A DNA stretch of 64,000 bases from positions 7,142,899-7,206,898 of the forward strand of contig JACBWW010000003.1 in assembly GCA_020086605.1 (NCBI GenBank), read 5' to 3'. A model generated the notes under the pieces. That model ran no database searches, was not told the DNA's origin, and worked only from the letters and a program-made list of their open reading frames with translations. Source of the stretch: Lanius collurio (taxonomy: Eukaryota; Chordata; Aves; Passeriformes; Laniidae). Position 1 is the first letter of the stretch. Each line of letters opens with the position of its first letter. Below, one piece after another: positions 24,411 through 36,575 of the stretch. The translations under genes were made by a program, and so were the position numbers.

Positions 24411-27400
24411 ACATCAGTCCATATGTATAGTCACTCTTTCCAACAGCAGCCTCTTCACTCTCAGGCTCATAGTTTCAGTTCACAGCAAGCCAGCTTTGTG
24501 TATCATTCAAGATACTTATCAAGAAAGGCTCCACAGGGACTACTAGAAAATATGCTGAAGAGGCTCCAGCATTGTTACCACACTTGCACTGATTGCTCTT
24601 TCCTTCTGTGAAGACAGACTCTCCTCAGACAGAAGATACTCCTTCCATTCATTTTCCCTTTTCAAACATTGAGGCTTACAGCACACACCTTGGGGAATGC
24701 AGAACTGCCTATGGAGCAGGGAGCCAAAACTGCAGAGAACAGGGGGCAGCTCACAGACAAGAGGTACTGCACCAAATGGAGTGTGTACTTCATCTCATTG
24801 TAGTTTAAAGACACCCTTTGAGAAGTTTATTAGCCTAAAGCTGATCTGCTACACCCTTACAACCATTAAAAATCATGCATACAGTTCAAAAGAACCAGAT
24901 AGGAAGGAGCCAATTGTGCTCTGAATAAAGTCACTAAGGAAATGCACAGGGTTTTTAGTATGAACAGCTAGACCAAACTTAGTTCCTGGTGTGGCATCTC
25001 AGGCTGACAAGCTTGAAACGGGGATACAGATGTACAGAGGCTAAATTTCACCTGGATCATTATTGTGTTTTAGAAAACTAAATACACAAATAACTGCCTT
25101 CTAACAGGATTCATGACAACTACGACAAAGTGACCAGATCTTAAATTTTCCAAAACCTGAAGGCAATTAAAAGTGACCAAAGCATTAATTTGTCTCATAG
25201 CTTGTACATTTTTATGCTTGCAGAGCTGACACAGCTGCCTCTTCCTGGCATGTTAACAACACTCCTTCTTTGTGGAGTAGGAAAAACCAGATGCACAGAG
25301 GTGAGCATCACAAGGCTCATGCTTACTGACTAGTAAAGAAAGAAGCAGCAGGCAGTAATTACAAAAGCTCTTAGGGCTGCAGCAGGCTTACTTGGACAAA
25401 TTTAAAGGTCAGGGTCACGCCAGGAAAGCATGTTAGGAAAAAGTTCCCACACCAAAGTAGCTCAGCAGCAGAGCAGATGGAAGAGATGAGGAGCTCACTA
25501 GACGTGCACTTGGGAATGGGGTTTATCTGGTGGTAAAGGTAGCCTTACCTTATGCTGTAGTGGCTTTTAGTACCCCTGCCATGCTGTAACTGCCTCAGCA
25601 TTTGGCCCCATAAATAGAAAGCTGCAGCACCCCTAGACTACTGTATCTAAAGGAGCATGTTAGGCTACCCAGTTTCACACTGCTACTGGCAAGGCCTCTT
25701 TCCTCCTACAGAGTAAAATTATCCTCTATAGCTTCACCCTATCCTGCAGTCTGTGATACACAGATTAATGCGCACTTCAAAATTAGGAGTCAATACAACT
25801 GCCAGACTCTGTATCTTAAGTATGGCTCCCTGCTTTGCAGTGGGATGATCCTGAGTAGAGGCTCCACAGCACCCAGCTTCAAATGGGTACAGTGGCCCCA
25901 AGGGTAGGATACAGGTTATTCCCTCATACCCAAGGGTTTGACTTCAAACATGGCCCAATCCCATTTCATTACACACTGTTGCTAACAGATGGACAAAGGG
26001 CAACACCTTAAGGTTCCTCAGAACACCATTATCAGTTGCTGAACTGCTTTGTCTTATTACAAGAATGGAAAGAGAAATGAATAACAAACATTTTCCACCA
26101 AAAAAAAACATTGATGACAATGCAATACAGAACATTGGAGTGCTGGAAAAGCACAGCCTTGGCAATTTTTGTACATATTTTTATTAAATTCTCAAATCCA
26201 GTTCTGAAAACAGCCTGAGATGACCCTTAAGGAAAAGTAAATGAATATGCATCACACTTTCTTAAAAAAATAACCTATGATTAACTTCATTACTTATGCA
26301 GAGGCCACACCATAAGCTGCAACACAGGACAATGCTGCAATGCCCTCACGTAAGCAATCCACTGCCACACACCAAGGGAGTTTCAGCTGCCCTACCAAGC
26401 AGCTATCATGGTCTAATAAATTTCTCTACACATTGTCTTTAGTACAATGGGTGTTTAGCAAAAGTAACAATACTTAGTTTAAAGCAGTTATGAGTTCTTC
26501 CTCACATAAACAATCCACCTGCCCCCTGGTTTGCTTGCCCTTGCACAGCTGCTCATTCTCAAAACATCTGACACCTGCAAATGACCCCTCCCCCCCCTTT
26601 ACTCTTGCATGGCTGAAATTCAGTTCAGAATGCTGTTCAGACATGCACATTTGATGGGAGAAGCGCTAGGACACAGCAGCTGCATCCCACTTCCACACAG
26701 CCTGAATATGCTTCAGTGAAAGGCAAGATTGTGTCTGCAGCCTCTGCAGTGAAAAGGAGTCAGTGTGCTGGTAGCATAAATGCATTTATGATTTCTTGGA
26801 AAGAATCACACTCTAGAATTAGGTTCCAGAACTGATGATTTTATTGTGCTAGACAAAATGTCCTCTCTACTTTAGCTGGATATAAAGGTTGTAGTGATGT
26901 TGATTTTCAGCTGCTACATGTTCCGGAGATAAATGAGTTTCCCAGTTTCCCTATATATTTAAAGTGTCAGATGGTTATAAGAGAACTGATCACAAACAAA
27001 TCTCTTTATAATTTCTACACATTTGACAAGCCTTTAGGACATAAACACAAAGTTCCTAGACTTACTGAGTAGCACAGTGCTACTGCATGCATGCTCAAAA
27101 AAGCACTGAGGAATTTTCAGAATAAACAAGCTCAAACCAACCTTTTAGAACATTTTAAAACAGCAATTATTGCAGCATCATAAAACTGCTAAGAACATTT
27201 TCCTACATTGATGTCTGATACAAAAGGCATAGTCAGTGTTTGATCAAGGTTCAATGCATCTGTGACAAAGCATGCATATAGGTTTTATCACTATGGCACA
27301 GTTTGGCTCTCACACCTGGCCTTCTGCAGTGAAGTTTTTTTCAGTTTATACAGCAAACTATCCCCACTGCTAACAAATGACAATTAATAAAACCATATTT

Positions 27401-29285
27401 TTGGTTTAAAACATTAGTATGAGTGGCACACACCTTTTTGATGTAAAAATTTATTCTGTTACAGGTGGGCTAAATACTGCAATACATCCATCAGCCTACC
27501 TGCAGAACTTCCATGATTTATTTGTACACAGTATCAACAAAAGGACCCAGCCTATCAAGGGACTGGCACATCTTTTATTTAAATAAAATCAATCCAAAAA
27601 AAAAGCACAATATTTAAACCTAATAAGCATTCTTCTTGATCAATCTAAGGATAAGAAAAACAGAAGCAGATACTGCACACAAATTCTGGATTTGTCTCTT
27701 TCTAGCAGTTCTGTGTTCCAATAACAGCACTTTTACTAGAGCAGTTGGTGATATAGTGGAAAAGTTGCACTTGCTGTCTCATTTTGGTCTGCTACTTATG
27801 CCACAGTCCTTTCTTCCCTTCTACAGCCTCTGCAAATGCAAAATGTCTGATGTTTAAAAATAAAGCCTCCTCTAAAAAAATTAGTTAACAATGAATAAAC
27901 TAAATTGAACTGCAAAAAACAATTGTATCAAAACAAATTTTATGTTTCCTTATATACTAATGTTGAACTACTTTGTGAAGAAAGCTGCTTAGAATCTGAG
28001 ATAGGAGAGGTCTAGGTCACATGACAAGCATTACCCATTTCTCCTTAACAGAAAATCGAAGTTGCTATGCAAAGCATTCATCCACCACCCAGTTTTGTAT
28101 TTTCTTCCTCAGCATCAGTGCAAGAAAAAAGACACACCATCACCTTTTCAGTACTGTGATGGAAAGGAATACATCTAAGTACCCTCTAGAGCACACACTG
28201 GAAGATATAATCTTGTGTTTACAAAGTTGACAAGAAAATGTTACGCCTTTTACTAGTAAGCATGTTTGAGGTAAAATGGAAGCCGGGAGTATTACTTCCT
28301 ACAATGGCTCTGACATTTCCTGGATGTCACAACTGAAATCAGTTGTTAAATATCTGTTAACTTATCGACAGCCACAGGGAGCGAGTAAAACAGAAGGAAT
28401 ATAAAGGTGCCAATCTGATCCTCCAGAGTCATTCACACATACCCTGAAGCAATCATCTTTGGCAAGGCCAGACAGATCCATGAACCAGGATCTTTCTGAT
28501 CACTTCTGCCTCCTCAAAGCCAATGAACTTTAAGCTCCTCACAATACATGGCAACAGCCACCATTGCTAAAGCCTCTCCTTAGAGGACCATGTTACAGAA
28601 CAGCCCCACTCAGCACTGGAAAGCCTGTATCCAACTTACTCTCCTGCCCCATCTTCATCCCATGCAGATGTCAGATAAGGTGCTCAAGGTTTCAAAGAGC
28701 CACTTTCCATCCCTGTAAACCTTTCAGAATGAAAGTACCTAGGTAAAAGGGTGTCACATCTCATGGTAAATGCCAGAGAAGTACTTGGAAAACACCCCGA
28801 GTGTCCTTTCAGAATAGCTCTGAAGTATAGGCAGCTTTGTCTCCACTTAGTTTTCAGCACAGCTGCTACTGGGACCAAGAACACACCACCTTCTCTTCAT
28901 AAGCAAGTGGAAGTACTACTAGAGGAAATTGTCTAATACTTCCTACTTAAGCTCTCATTATACAACTTGCAAAAGTTTTCCTTAAAAGGCAGAGGAAATT
29001 ATTTAAAAAAAACCCTGAAAATCATAAATCTAACTGAACTTTAGATTTTGACTCCTATTACCTGTTCTTGGCTTTCTGAAACCTCACCAATAGCACACAA
29101 GTTTTTGCTTTCCCCCCCCTCTTCTATCCACCAAAAATGTAACTTTGTTCTCCAGAATGCCACAAATCCAAAGAGTTAAAACTGCCCAGGCATTCCCCGC
29201 CAAAAAACTGAAAGCTTCCATCTACAGTAGTCGAAATTGATTTAAACCTAGGACTAGCCATTCTCCTGACAATTAAGAGGCTGTT
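24411..29285. other. Gap between RIPOR2 and GMNN 3' ends
   Basis: About 4.9 kb between two convergent genes. AT-rich, with only short open frames (none above 75 codons) and none that I recognise. In human the small gene ARMH2 lies in this neighbourhood; I see no armadillo-like exon here. Alternative AATAAA signals for GMNN occur on the - strand at 27,579-27,574 and 26,185-26,180, so a much longer GMNN 3'UTR is possible. Confidence 0.6.
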
Positions 29286-29300
29286 TTGGTAATGCAAAGA

Positions 29301-29306
29301 TTTATT
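29301..29306 (-). terminator. GMNN: Poly(A) signal of GMNN
   Basis: TTTATT on the + strand, so AATAAA on the - strand, 285 bases past the GMNN stop. The short 3'UTR fits geminin in other vertebrates. Further signals lie downstream at 27,574 and 26,180. Confidence 0.55.
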
Positions 29307-29590
29307 TATCAATTTTCACGTATCATGTCAGACCAACTGATAAGAAAGATATTTACACAACAGTTGAAATACACAGTATTTGTGTTTCATACAAGCAACC
29401 ATATGCAGCCTGCAGTAAATTTTCCATGCAGTATTCAGATTCTCTCACTGCTACATAATTCCAGTTAAAAATACCAGCATCTGTAATGTTCCCACAAGAG
29501 TTTCTATACCTGAGGTTTAGTATATCCTTTCAAGAGGAAGTCTGCAATTAAAAGCCACATACATAGCCTATTTAAAGGTTGTCATTCCAG

Positions 29591-29785
29591 TTACAAATGG
29601 TTTGCTTCCTTTGAAGAAAGATCTGACCTATTCTCCCTTAAGCCAGACAATACTTGTGATGGCCCTTCTTCAGAAGGGCTGTCTGCCTCCTCTCCACAGT
29701 CATGCTCCTCATTTTCCTGTCTGGATTCCTCTAGAGCCAGACTCTCCAGTGTCTCAAGATTGTCAGGTGCTTGCCCAGTTAGCCT
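29591..29785 (-). CDS. GMNN: GMNN last coding exon
   Basis: 195 bases on the - strand: [20 protein letters not shown], then an acidic tail ([20 protein letters not shown]) and ...KEANHL with TAA at 29,593-29,591. Acceptor ctttgtag. The first residues finish the coiled coil; the tail is divergent from mammals, as this region is in general. Confidence 0.94.
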   Translation of the reverse strand, partial: RLTGQAPDNLETLESLALEESRQENEEHDCGEEADSPSEEGPSQVLSGLRENRSDLSSKEANHL

Positions 29786-32700
29786 CTACAAAGAAACAAA
29801 GACAGTGAATTTAACAGCTTTTTCTACTTAATAACCAGTGAAATAAGACTCTGCATATTAAATGAAGCAAACTAATTACCTTCATTTGGAGGTTGATATA
29901 ATCAAAACACTCCTCAGTCACAAAAATCTTAAGACACAAGTTGAACTCAAATTACTACCTCCAACTTGCAGACCACATATGCTTTGTTGACAGTTAAGTT
30001 TTTCTTTGGTTCTTCAGTAGGACACGTTTTATCTCAGGCAACCTAAAATATGGGAAACTGGTTCCCAAGTTAAGTATTACTATAGTACCATAGAGGTTTA
30101 ATTTTAGAAAAATTACTGTACAATCAATTTACTCCGTAATTTTTAGAGGTAATGAAGCTTTATTAAGTCTAGATGAACGTTAAGACCCAGCAGTTTCTAG
30201 CACTTGATCAAGCTAGAAGTACTTCACCTAACCTGACTTAAGGAAGATAAACAGGACTGTAAAGAGGCTGGTTTTGAAGCTTCTGGTTGTTTGATGTATC
30301 CCTTAAGGCTCATTTAAGCCTCAGAACTGAGCCGCTTAAACCTAGTAAGTGATCTTAACTGCTGAGAAACTGTAGAAAAGTTTCCAACTACATTAGTTCA
30401 AGTCCTTGAGCAATATAATTTCTGCCCATGGGTTTATCACTGACAAGCAGCGCTCCCTGAATACCAAAAAAATTCAAGTCTGGCAAAATGGTAGCCTTTC
30501 AAGGCTGATCTAAATAACTGCACTAACTGAAAATTAACTTGATGAAGTTTAATTCTTGATTAATCATGTTGCTTGCAATAATATTTTGTTTCCACCTTCC
30601 AGTCTAGTCATCACACAATCCAAGTATTTGCCACCCAACTTCATATCCCTGCAAAAACAACCTGAAAGCTAGAACATCCAGGTCCGATGGCTATCTATGC
30701 ATCTATTACAGCTTCAGAGGCTCTTACAAACAATCCACTCCTGGTAGAGCAGCCATAGAACTAGTGATGCAACTACTCACCCCAAGGAATTCTCAGAGGG
30801 AGCTGCTAGGAAATTTAAAAGCTTATGAATCCTAGAGACTTTGTGTACAGCCCTTTTTGGGCCATGAAACTGGTACTGCCTTGACAAGAAGGCTTTGAGT
30901 TTAAAGAACATAGTCCTCCTGTCACCACTCTACTTTGTGAGTCTGTTTCAAGTTTAGTTTCTCAAAGGACACAGACAGTCCCAACCTATTAAGCACATGA
31001 ATTTATGTCATCCCAAAAAAGTGAAAAAATCAACTCTTCCTTCCCTTACCACAACCTACAATATGCAAATCCTGTTAAGAGAGTAGGTTGAATCCCCACT
31101 TCAGAAAACATTGATCTTAGTCCCTCTCATTACTCCTGTAGGTTCTAAGATGGGAAAAACTCATCCCCTAGAAGGAGCTTTATGACTAGAATTAGAGCAA
31201 TCCTGCAGGAAACAGGTCAGAGACCAACTTAAAATGAAGAGTCATGTGAGCACAAAACCCAGAAGTTGTGATTCATTATAGATACCTTGGCTGGTTTCTT
31301 ACTTTTTTGTTCTACAACATTAACTGAAAATTGCTTTAAGTACCTCAATCATACTGGTCATATAATTCACGTGCTCAGCAAGGGACATGAGCTCTTCATT
31401 TTCTTCTTTCAGGCGGGCAATTTCACCATCCTTCTGCTCAATTTCTTTGTGCAACTGGGTTCAAATAACAAAATGTTAGAAGAGGAAGACAACAGCCAGT
31501 GATGAAGCACTCGGGTATCTTTGGGTAGCTACCTTTTCATTTTCTTGAAGTACTTCATACAGAGCCTTCCTCCTTTCTTCAGCCACTTCTTTCCAATACT
31601 GAGCTGAAGGACTTCCTGAAGTTAGAGGCTACAGTAAGTCTGTGCTAAGATTGACTTGTTGAGAGCACCTTAAGATATCTTATGTGTATACAAATATTCT
31701 ATGAGCTGTGATACTAAGAACTCACACCACACAGTGTTTTCAAAGTTTAGTTGTAGAACTACAACTAGTGAAACAAGCTTACATGAAACAGATCCTACAC
31801 TGCATTAATGGCTGTACAGAGTGCCTTCAAGAAGCTGCCTCAAGCGTGGCAGCAGGTTCTGCAAGATGGTCACATCTGCAAATGTTGCTCTTCATGTGTG
31901 ATTTGTGGAAGACAGAAGTGTTACTTCCAAGTCACTGTCCACACTGGGCATAGTGGTTCTGAGAAACTGAGCACACAACACACTGTGCCAGAACAGGCTT
32001 TCATTCCAGTTTAGTCACTGGAAAACTTACAGCCAAGCCAAAATAACAAACTACAAGACACCTTAACAGTGCTGCACACAATGGTTCTCAGCCTCTGGCT
32101 ATCGTGAACTTATTCCTAAATACTAGACATCTATACTTGATTTACTATAGAGGGTAAGTATCACCAACTCCTGCTAGGCATTACAAAAAAAAAAAAAAAA
32201 AACAAAAAAAAATCCCCCCCCAAAAAAACCAAAAAACACAAAGCCTTTATCTAAATGACAACGGAAATACATTTCAAGTTGTACTCCAGCAGCACAGCAT
32301 TTAAAGTGCAAGAAAACACTTCAAAAATTACCACATACCTTTCATCATGAGATCTACAGCTTGAATGACATCATTCTCATTTTCTTGCTCCTTGTCCACA
32401 GGCACCTCATCTTTACAAGCCTTTGAGGCAAACTTGTTATTCCAGAGTCTCCTTCTGACTGAAGACTTCTTCTACATAAAACATGGGCAGGTTTAAGTTT
32501 TGAGCAACATCTCAGCCTTCACAAAAATTCAAACTTTTCAGCCTACACACTCATGACTGCAAGTAAGTTTCTCTAAGCCCTACTTTCTTCACATTATAGT
32601 TCTAGTTTAGACACCTTCCTTAATATTCACAGATTTAACAAAAGAAATGTCTCAAATTTTCCCAAAGAACTCAGAAATTGCTAGGTTTTAATATTGTTTA

Positions 32701-34665
32701 TTACTAGAACAACAGTAAGCTTAAGTTGTGTCACTCTAGTCAGCACACTGTATTTTTTCCAAATATATTAGTTTTCAGTAAAAAGCTCAAAACCATGTCA
32801 CTGTGAGTAGAAATAATTCCACATCTATAGATTTAGTTCATACCTCATTACGTCTGCCAACCAGGCTACCTGCTGCTGAAGGCTGAATCATTTTAAGAGT
32901 CTGTCTCGGGGCAGCACTGCATGTGGTATCTGTGAGGTACTTCTGAAAAGACAAATACAGTTCAGACAGTTGCCACTCTTCTTTACATAAAGGAATTCAT
33001 CATGCTTCCATTGAGGTTAACACACAATTCACCTTTTCAAGACAAAAAAATTGACACTGTAGCCTATATTAAGGCTTTTGTAAGGAAGGGGATCTACCTA
33101 TTTGTAGCAGAGATAGTTCTTAATCACATGAAACTATGGTCAATCCCTGCCTCTTAGGAGATAGTTACCCTTCATAAAGGAACTTCAGTAGGTGTGAAGC
33201 AGAAATACTCTGATTAGATTTCAAGGGCAGCTACCATGCAATGACTATAGCTGGAACTCCCAAACTTGAGTTTGAGGGCAGCAGTATCAGACTTTTGGGG
33301 ACAGGGACAAAAGTGACTGCATTTGCAAGGTTAGGTGGTAAAGGCACACCACTTGAGGTGTAGCTGTTTTTGTAACTTGTGAACACACCGGAGTGGTGCT
33401 CATTTAAACAGATGTGTTATTTGATTATCCATTAACATGGATCAAAAGCTTCCTTGCTTCGATCCAGACAGGCTATTGTTTTGTCTAACCAGTTTGTTTA
33501 TCACCCTTCCTATCATGCATAAATACCTCTTTCCTGCATCAAAGCTTTCTGATTGGGCTGGTTACATTGCCACCATGGGATAGCAAACAATGGCAGAGAA
33601 CCAAGCAAGAACAGCCAGGACACAATGCCACACCAGTGTGAGAAAGTTACCGATTCACACCATACTTCATAGGACAAGAGCTCGCCTTTCCCACGGTAGT
33701 TTCTGCCACCAATTATCCTACTGTTCCACTAAAGGACAAACATTAACTGCTGTGGGAACAGGAATCACACCGTGTGTCAGACACTGCTTGCTGCTACTTA
33801 GGATTAGAGTGAAGTATACTCAGCCAAGAAATTATTGGCTAATACTCAAGTTAACCCACTGAAAGTGCAAAAAGCCACACCGAAGAATTTATACCCTAGA
33901 GACACTATGGGACAAGACTGCCATAAATCAGACATATCCATTGGTAATTTTCATTAATACCTGAAGTTTTCATTACAGTCACTATGCCTCATTGTAGAGG
34001 GACTACTAGCCTCATTATTATATACAGTTTTGTACCATTCTGTATTGGGCCTACATTGAAAGATTTACCAAGAAAAGTTATTAAGGTTTGTAGTTAATCA
34101 GTTAACTCTTAAAAACCTAAACTGTTTAAGCATTTCCACCAATTCCAAGGCAAATACGATTCAGGAAGGTTGACTTTAGAAAGTGAACTGCTTGCTTGAA
34201 CACTTCAGTTAAAACATGCTCAACACAAGACAGATGTAACTCCTAAGGTCTCACCTACAAAGAGCAGAGTACAAAACCTACTCTACAACCCCTCAGCATA
34301 AGCTGGACAGATCCAGTAAGCAAAGGCACGTAGTCAGGACAAACAAACCAAATCAACCCTGAAAAATTAAACGGAGACAGTAAGCTCAGTGTCAAAGTAA
34401 AAAGGACTTGCTGAGCAATAGGAAAAAAAGTAGTCATAAGCACATATGCCAAAACAGGACAGCATGTTCCCAAGCCACACTGTCTGCCAGGAGGTTACCC
34501 AAGCCAAATGGACATAAGCCAGGTGGAAGCACATTGCAACAGATCCCTTTATATTCCTTCAGTGGACAGAGAAGCTTGTGTCAGACAGGGGTACTAGCTT
34601 CAAGGCTTTAAAGCCTGTACCTGCAAGGATCCTGAGGACTTTTCTGCGGTCAGTTTCTGTTTCAT
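29591..34665 (-). CDS. GMNN: GMNN (geminin, DNA replication inhibitor), complete
   Basis: Complement of the join 29591-29785, 31344-31454, 31533-31615, 32339-32471, 32844-32942, 34621-34665: 221 aa, against 209 in human. Geminin is a nuclear protein that binds CDT1 and blocks MCM2-7 loading from S phase to mitosis. It also restrains Hox, Six3 and Brg1-type factors and is destroyed by APC/C. Seen: a destruction box RQTLKMIQP (about residues 28-36), SAAGSLVG, a basic patch VRRRLWNNK (nuclear-import candidate), then the invariant CDT1-binding and coiled-coil core ([36 protein letters not shown], about residues 98-160), and an acidic Glu/Ser C-terminal tail. All junctions are GT-AG and in phase. 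Compared with human, the stretch between the destruction box and the core is rewritten, and the start is four codons later. Confidence 0.96.
31344..31454 (-). CDS. GMNN: GMNN coiled-coil exon
   Basis: 111 bases, 37 codons, symmetric: [38 protein letters not shown] regular heptad pattern (L/I at a and d positions) marks the dimerising coiled coil that contacts CDT1. Acceptor gttgaacccag on the - strand (31,455 side), donor gtactt. Confidence 0.95.
31533..31615 (-). CDS. GMNN: GMNN exon with CDT1-binding helix
   Basis: 83 bases: Gly completed, then [20 protein letters not shown] and VLQENEK. The [25 protein letters not shown] block is the geminin signature and includes primary CDT1 contacts. 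Acceptor ctctaacttcag, donor gtagct on the - strand. Confidence 0.95.
32184..32242. repeat. A-rich simple repeat with C run
   Basis: An 18-base A run, then CAAAAAAAA, a C8 run and further A runs, inside a GMNN intron. On the - strand it is a T/G-rich tract. It could be a decayed retroposon tail, but no element body is visible next to it. Confidence 0.8.
32339..32471 (-). CDS. GMNN: GMNN exon with basic patch
   Basis: 133 bases: [44 protein letters not shown] plus one base of Gly. Acceptor ttttatgtag, donor gtatgt (- strand). The basic patch is a candidate nuclear localisation signal. The middle differs widely from human; the closing VDLMMK aligns with human FDLMIK. Confidence 0.92.
32844..32942 (-). 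CDS. GMNN: GMNN exon with destruction box
   Basis: 99 bases, 33 codons, symmetric: [37 protein letters not shown] keeps the RxxL destruction-box core read by APC/C. Acceptor ttgtcttttcag, donor gtatga (- strand). Confidence 0.95.
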
Positions 34666-34685
34666 TTTGGAATTCACACGATCAA
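34621..34685 (-). CDS. GMNN: GMNN first coding exon
   Basis: Exon 34,685-34,621 on the - strand; coding from ATG at 34,665-34,663 (AAAATGA, A at -3): [15 protein letters not shown]. Acceptor tttctattgcag, donor gtacag. Human geminin begins MNPSMKQKQ; the aligned first codon here is GTG, so the second Met is the only standard start in this exon. Confidence 0.9.
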
Positions 34686-34789
34686 CTGCAATAGAAAAAA
34701 CAATAAAATTAATACAGCATCCGTCTGCTACTTAAGTTCGGGAGACACTAGTTAGAAAACATTGCAACTTCGGATTATCAGCTTTCACG

Positions 34790-35330
34790 GCAGCTTTAGG
34801 CAGCCAGCCATGCGCGGCGTGGTCCCCGCGGGGATGGCGGGGGTGTCCCCGGCGCACACCCAAAATGGCTGGGGGGGGGCTGGACACTCACCCACACCAT
34901 CCCCCGCTGCCCGCTCCCGCCAGGCGAGCTCGCAGGGTCCCTCCCTCCCCGCGCGCCGCCGCGCCCAATGGGGAAGAGCGAAGCAGGAGCCCGCCAACAC
35001 CCAAACGCGGCCATGGAAGCTCGCGGCCCTACCCCGCGGCCGGTGGCGGCGGCTCAGCCGAGACGGAGAACAGCCCCCTCTCGCCCTCGCCACCCCTCTC
35101 CCGAGCCCGCCGCCCCCGCTCCCGCCCCTCACCGGCGGCTGCTCCCGCACGGATCCCGCGGGGCGCGCTCACACAACCGGACACCCTCTCGCGCCCGGCG
35201 CGCGCCTATAAGAAGCGCGTCTGCCATCACGTGACCCGGGGGCCTCTCTCCGAACCAATCGGGGGCCGCGCTCCTCCCGCCCCGCGCGCCGAGGCCGGCG
35301 CTGAGGGGTCGCGCGCTGCTGCGTGTGTTG
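34790..35330 (-). promoter_or_regulatory. GMNN: GMNN CpG-island promoter and non-coding first exon region
   Basis: CpG-dense block at the 5' end of GMNN. Reading the - strand: an inverted CCAAT box (CCAAT on +, 35,255-35,259), the palindromic E-box TCACGTGA (35,227-35,234), then GC-rich sequence where transcription probably starts. A non-coding exon 1 is needed; good donors on the - strand are gtgagt at 34,892-34,887 and gtgagg at 35,132-35,127. Which one is used cannot be told. No clear consensus E2F site was found, though GMNN is an E2F target in mammals. Confidence 0.65.
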
Positions 35331-36049
35331 TCTTTAGGGGTTGGGTTGTTTGGGAGTTCGGGTTCTGTTTTCCTTGTTAGAGGAGTTGTACCAAATCAGC
35401 TTTAATCACGTCTCCGCTTGTTCTCATCAATCCTATCTAAACACGGTACAACCTGCAAAACGGGGGAAGAAAATTAACAGTGTTAAGCTGCATTAACTGC
35501 TACACAACAGTAATTTTACGCGTGATACAGACTACAGCTCTTATTAATTATGCCCTAAGGCGTGCTGTTAAATTTGCTAGAAGCCACTTGACAATTATGT
35601 TCTTGCAAATATTTGCACATTTTTTATCCTTTATTAGTACTAATAGTATCTTCTGCTGACTTGTGAATAAACATTTTGTCGAGTAAAAGACACATTCCTT
35701 GCAATCGAGGTCTCATAGAACAGCTATCAACATTTTTCCCAGGCAATATGATGGCGCTATTAGAAATTAGGATAATTGCAGAGAGAAGTATTTATTTAGC
35801 CTGCCATTCTGTCAGTCTCCTGTTTGGAAATAAACTATGGCACTTAAGAGAATGTTTTAAGTAGAATGTCATGGTCCAATGAAAGCAAGAAAGGCAGAAC
35901 ATAAAAAAGGATGCATTAGGAAATCTTTAAACAAGGATAGGGAAATAAAGCTAATCTATCTTGCATAAACTTGTTCAGTCTCCCACTGACCCATTTAAAT
36001 TTTCATTGTCCACAATATCCTTTGGCAAGTACTTCTAGAGCTCAAATAA

Positions 36050-36575
36050 CCATTGGTCTGAAGAACACCATCCTTTTTTCTTTTTCTTTGAACCCGATTC
36101 TGATATTGTCACTTGATGTCCCCAGTTCTTATACTGGAAGGGACAACAAACAACCTACCCTCATCTAGGCCACTGTTACACTGACTGCACTCCAGTTCTC
36201 TCTCCCAGGCCTTCTTAGCCATCCCTGACATGAAAGCTGTTCCATCTTCCTGCTCTTTTGTGAACTGTATGGCATTTGATTTACCACTGCTGAACACTGG
36301 GCTGACATTTCTGTGGAAAAACCTGCCATAACTCTGAGATCGTATTCTTGAGTCACGGTCAGTCCAAAGTTTGTAATTCAATGTGTGAAATCAAGATTTT
36401 TTTTTTTTTTAATGCATATTATTTGATGTTTACCTGCATTGAATTTCACTGCTGTATTTGTCCATCACTCAATTCCATAATGTCCTTCTACAGTTTTTCA
36501 GTCAGGTCCCTTCCTGTTATCTTGAATACTACAGTGTCAGGAGTAAGCTGTCACCTCAGTAAGCTTCATCTTCTA
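36050..36575. mobile_element. Ancient CR1-like LINE remnant
   Basis: Several short stretches, in the right order, resemble the widespread amniote CR1 lineage abundant in turtles: the region of acttgatgtccccagttctt (about 36,110), actgggctgacattt (36,295), ataactctgagatc (36,330), cattgaatttcactgctgta (36,436), atcactcaattccataatgt (36,465) and cttgaatactacagtgtca (36,521). It is heavily mutated and has no open frame. Identification is from memory of the family; divergence is too high for strand or subfamily calls. Confidence 0.55.

Noticed and set aside
35208..35215. CTATAAGA as a TATA box for a + strand gene beside GMNN
   Set aside because: No downstream + strand exon is recognisable and the site lies within the CpG island serving GMNN on the other strand.
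34785..35380. Open frames of 121-171 codons on both strands across the GMNN promoter
   Set aside because: GC-driven absence of stop codons in a CpG island; Pro/Arg/Ala-rich translations without domain features.
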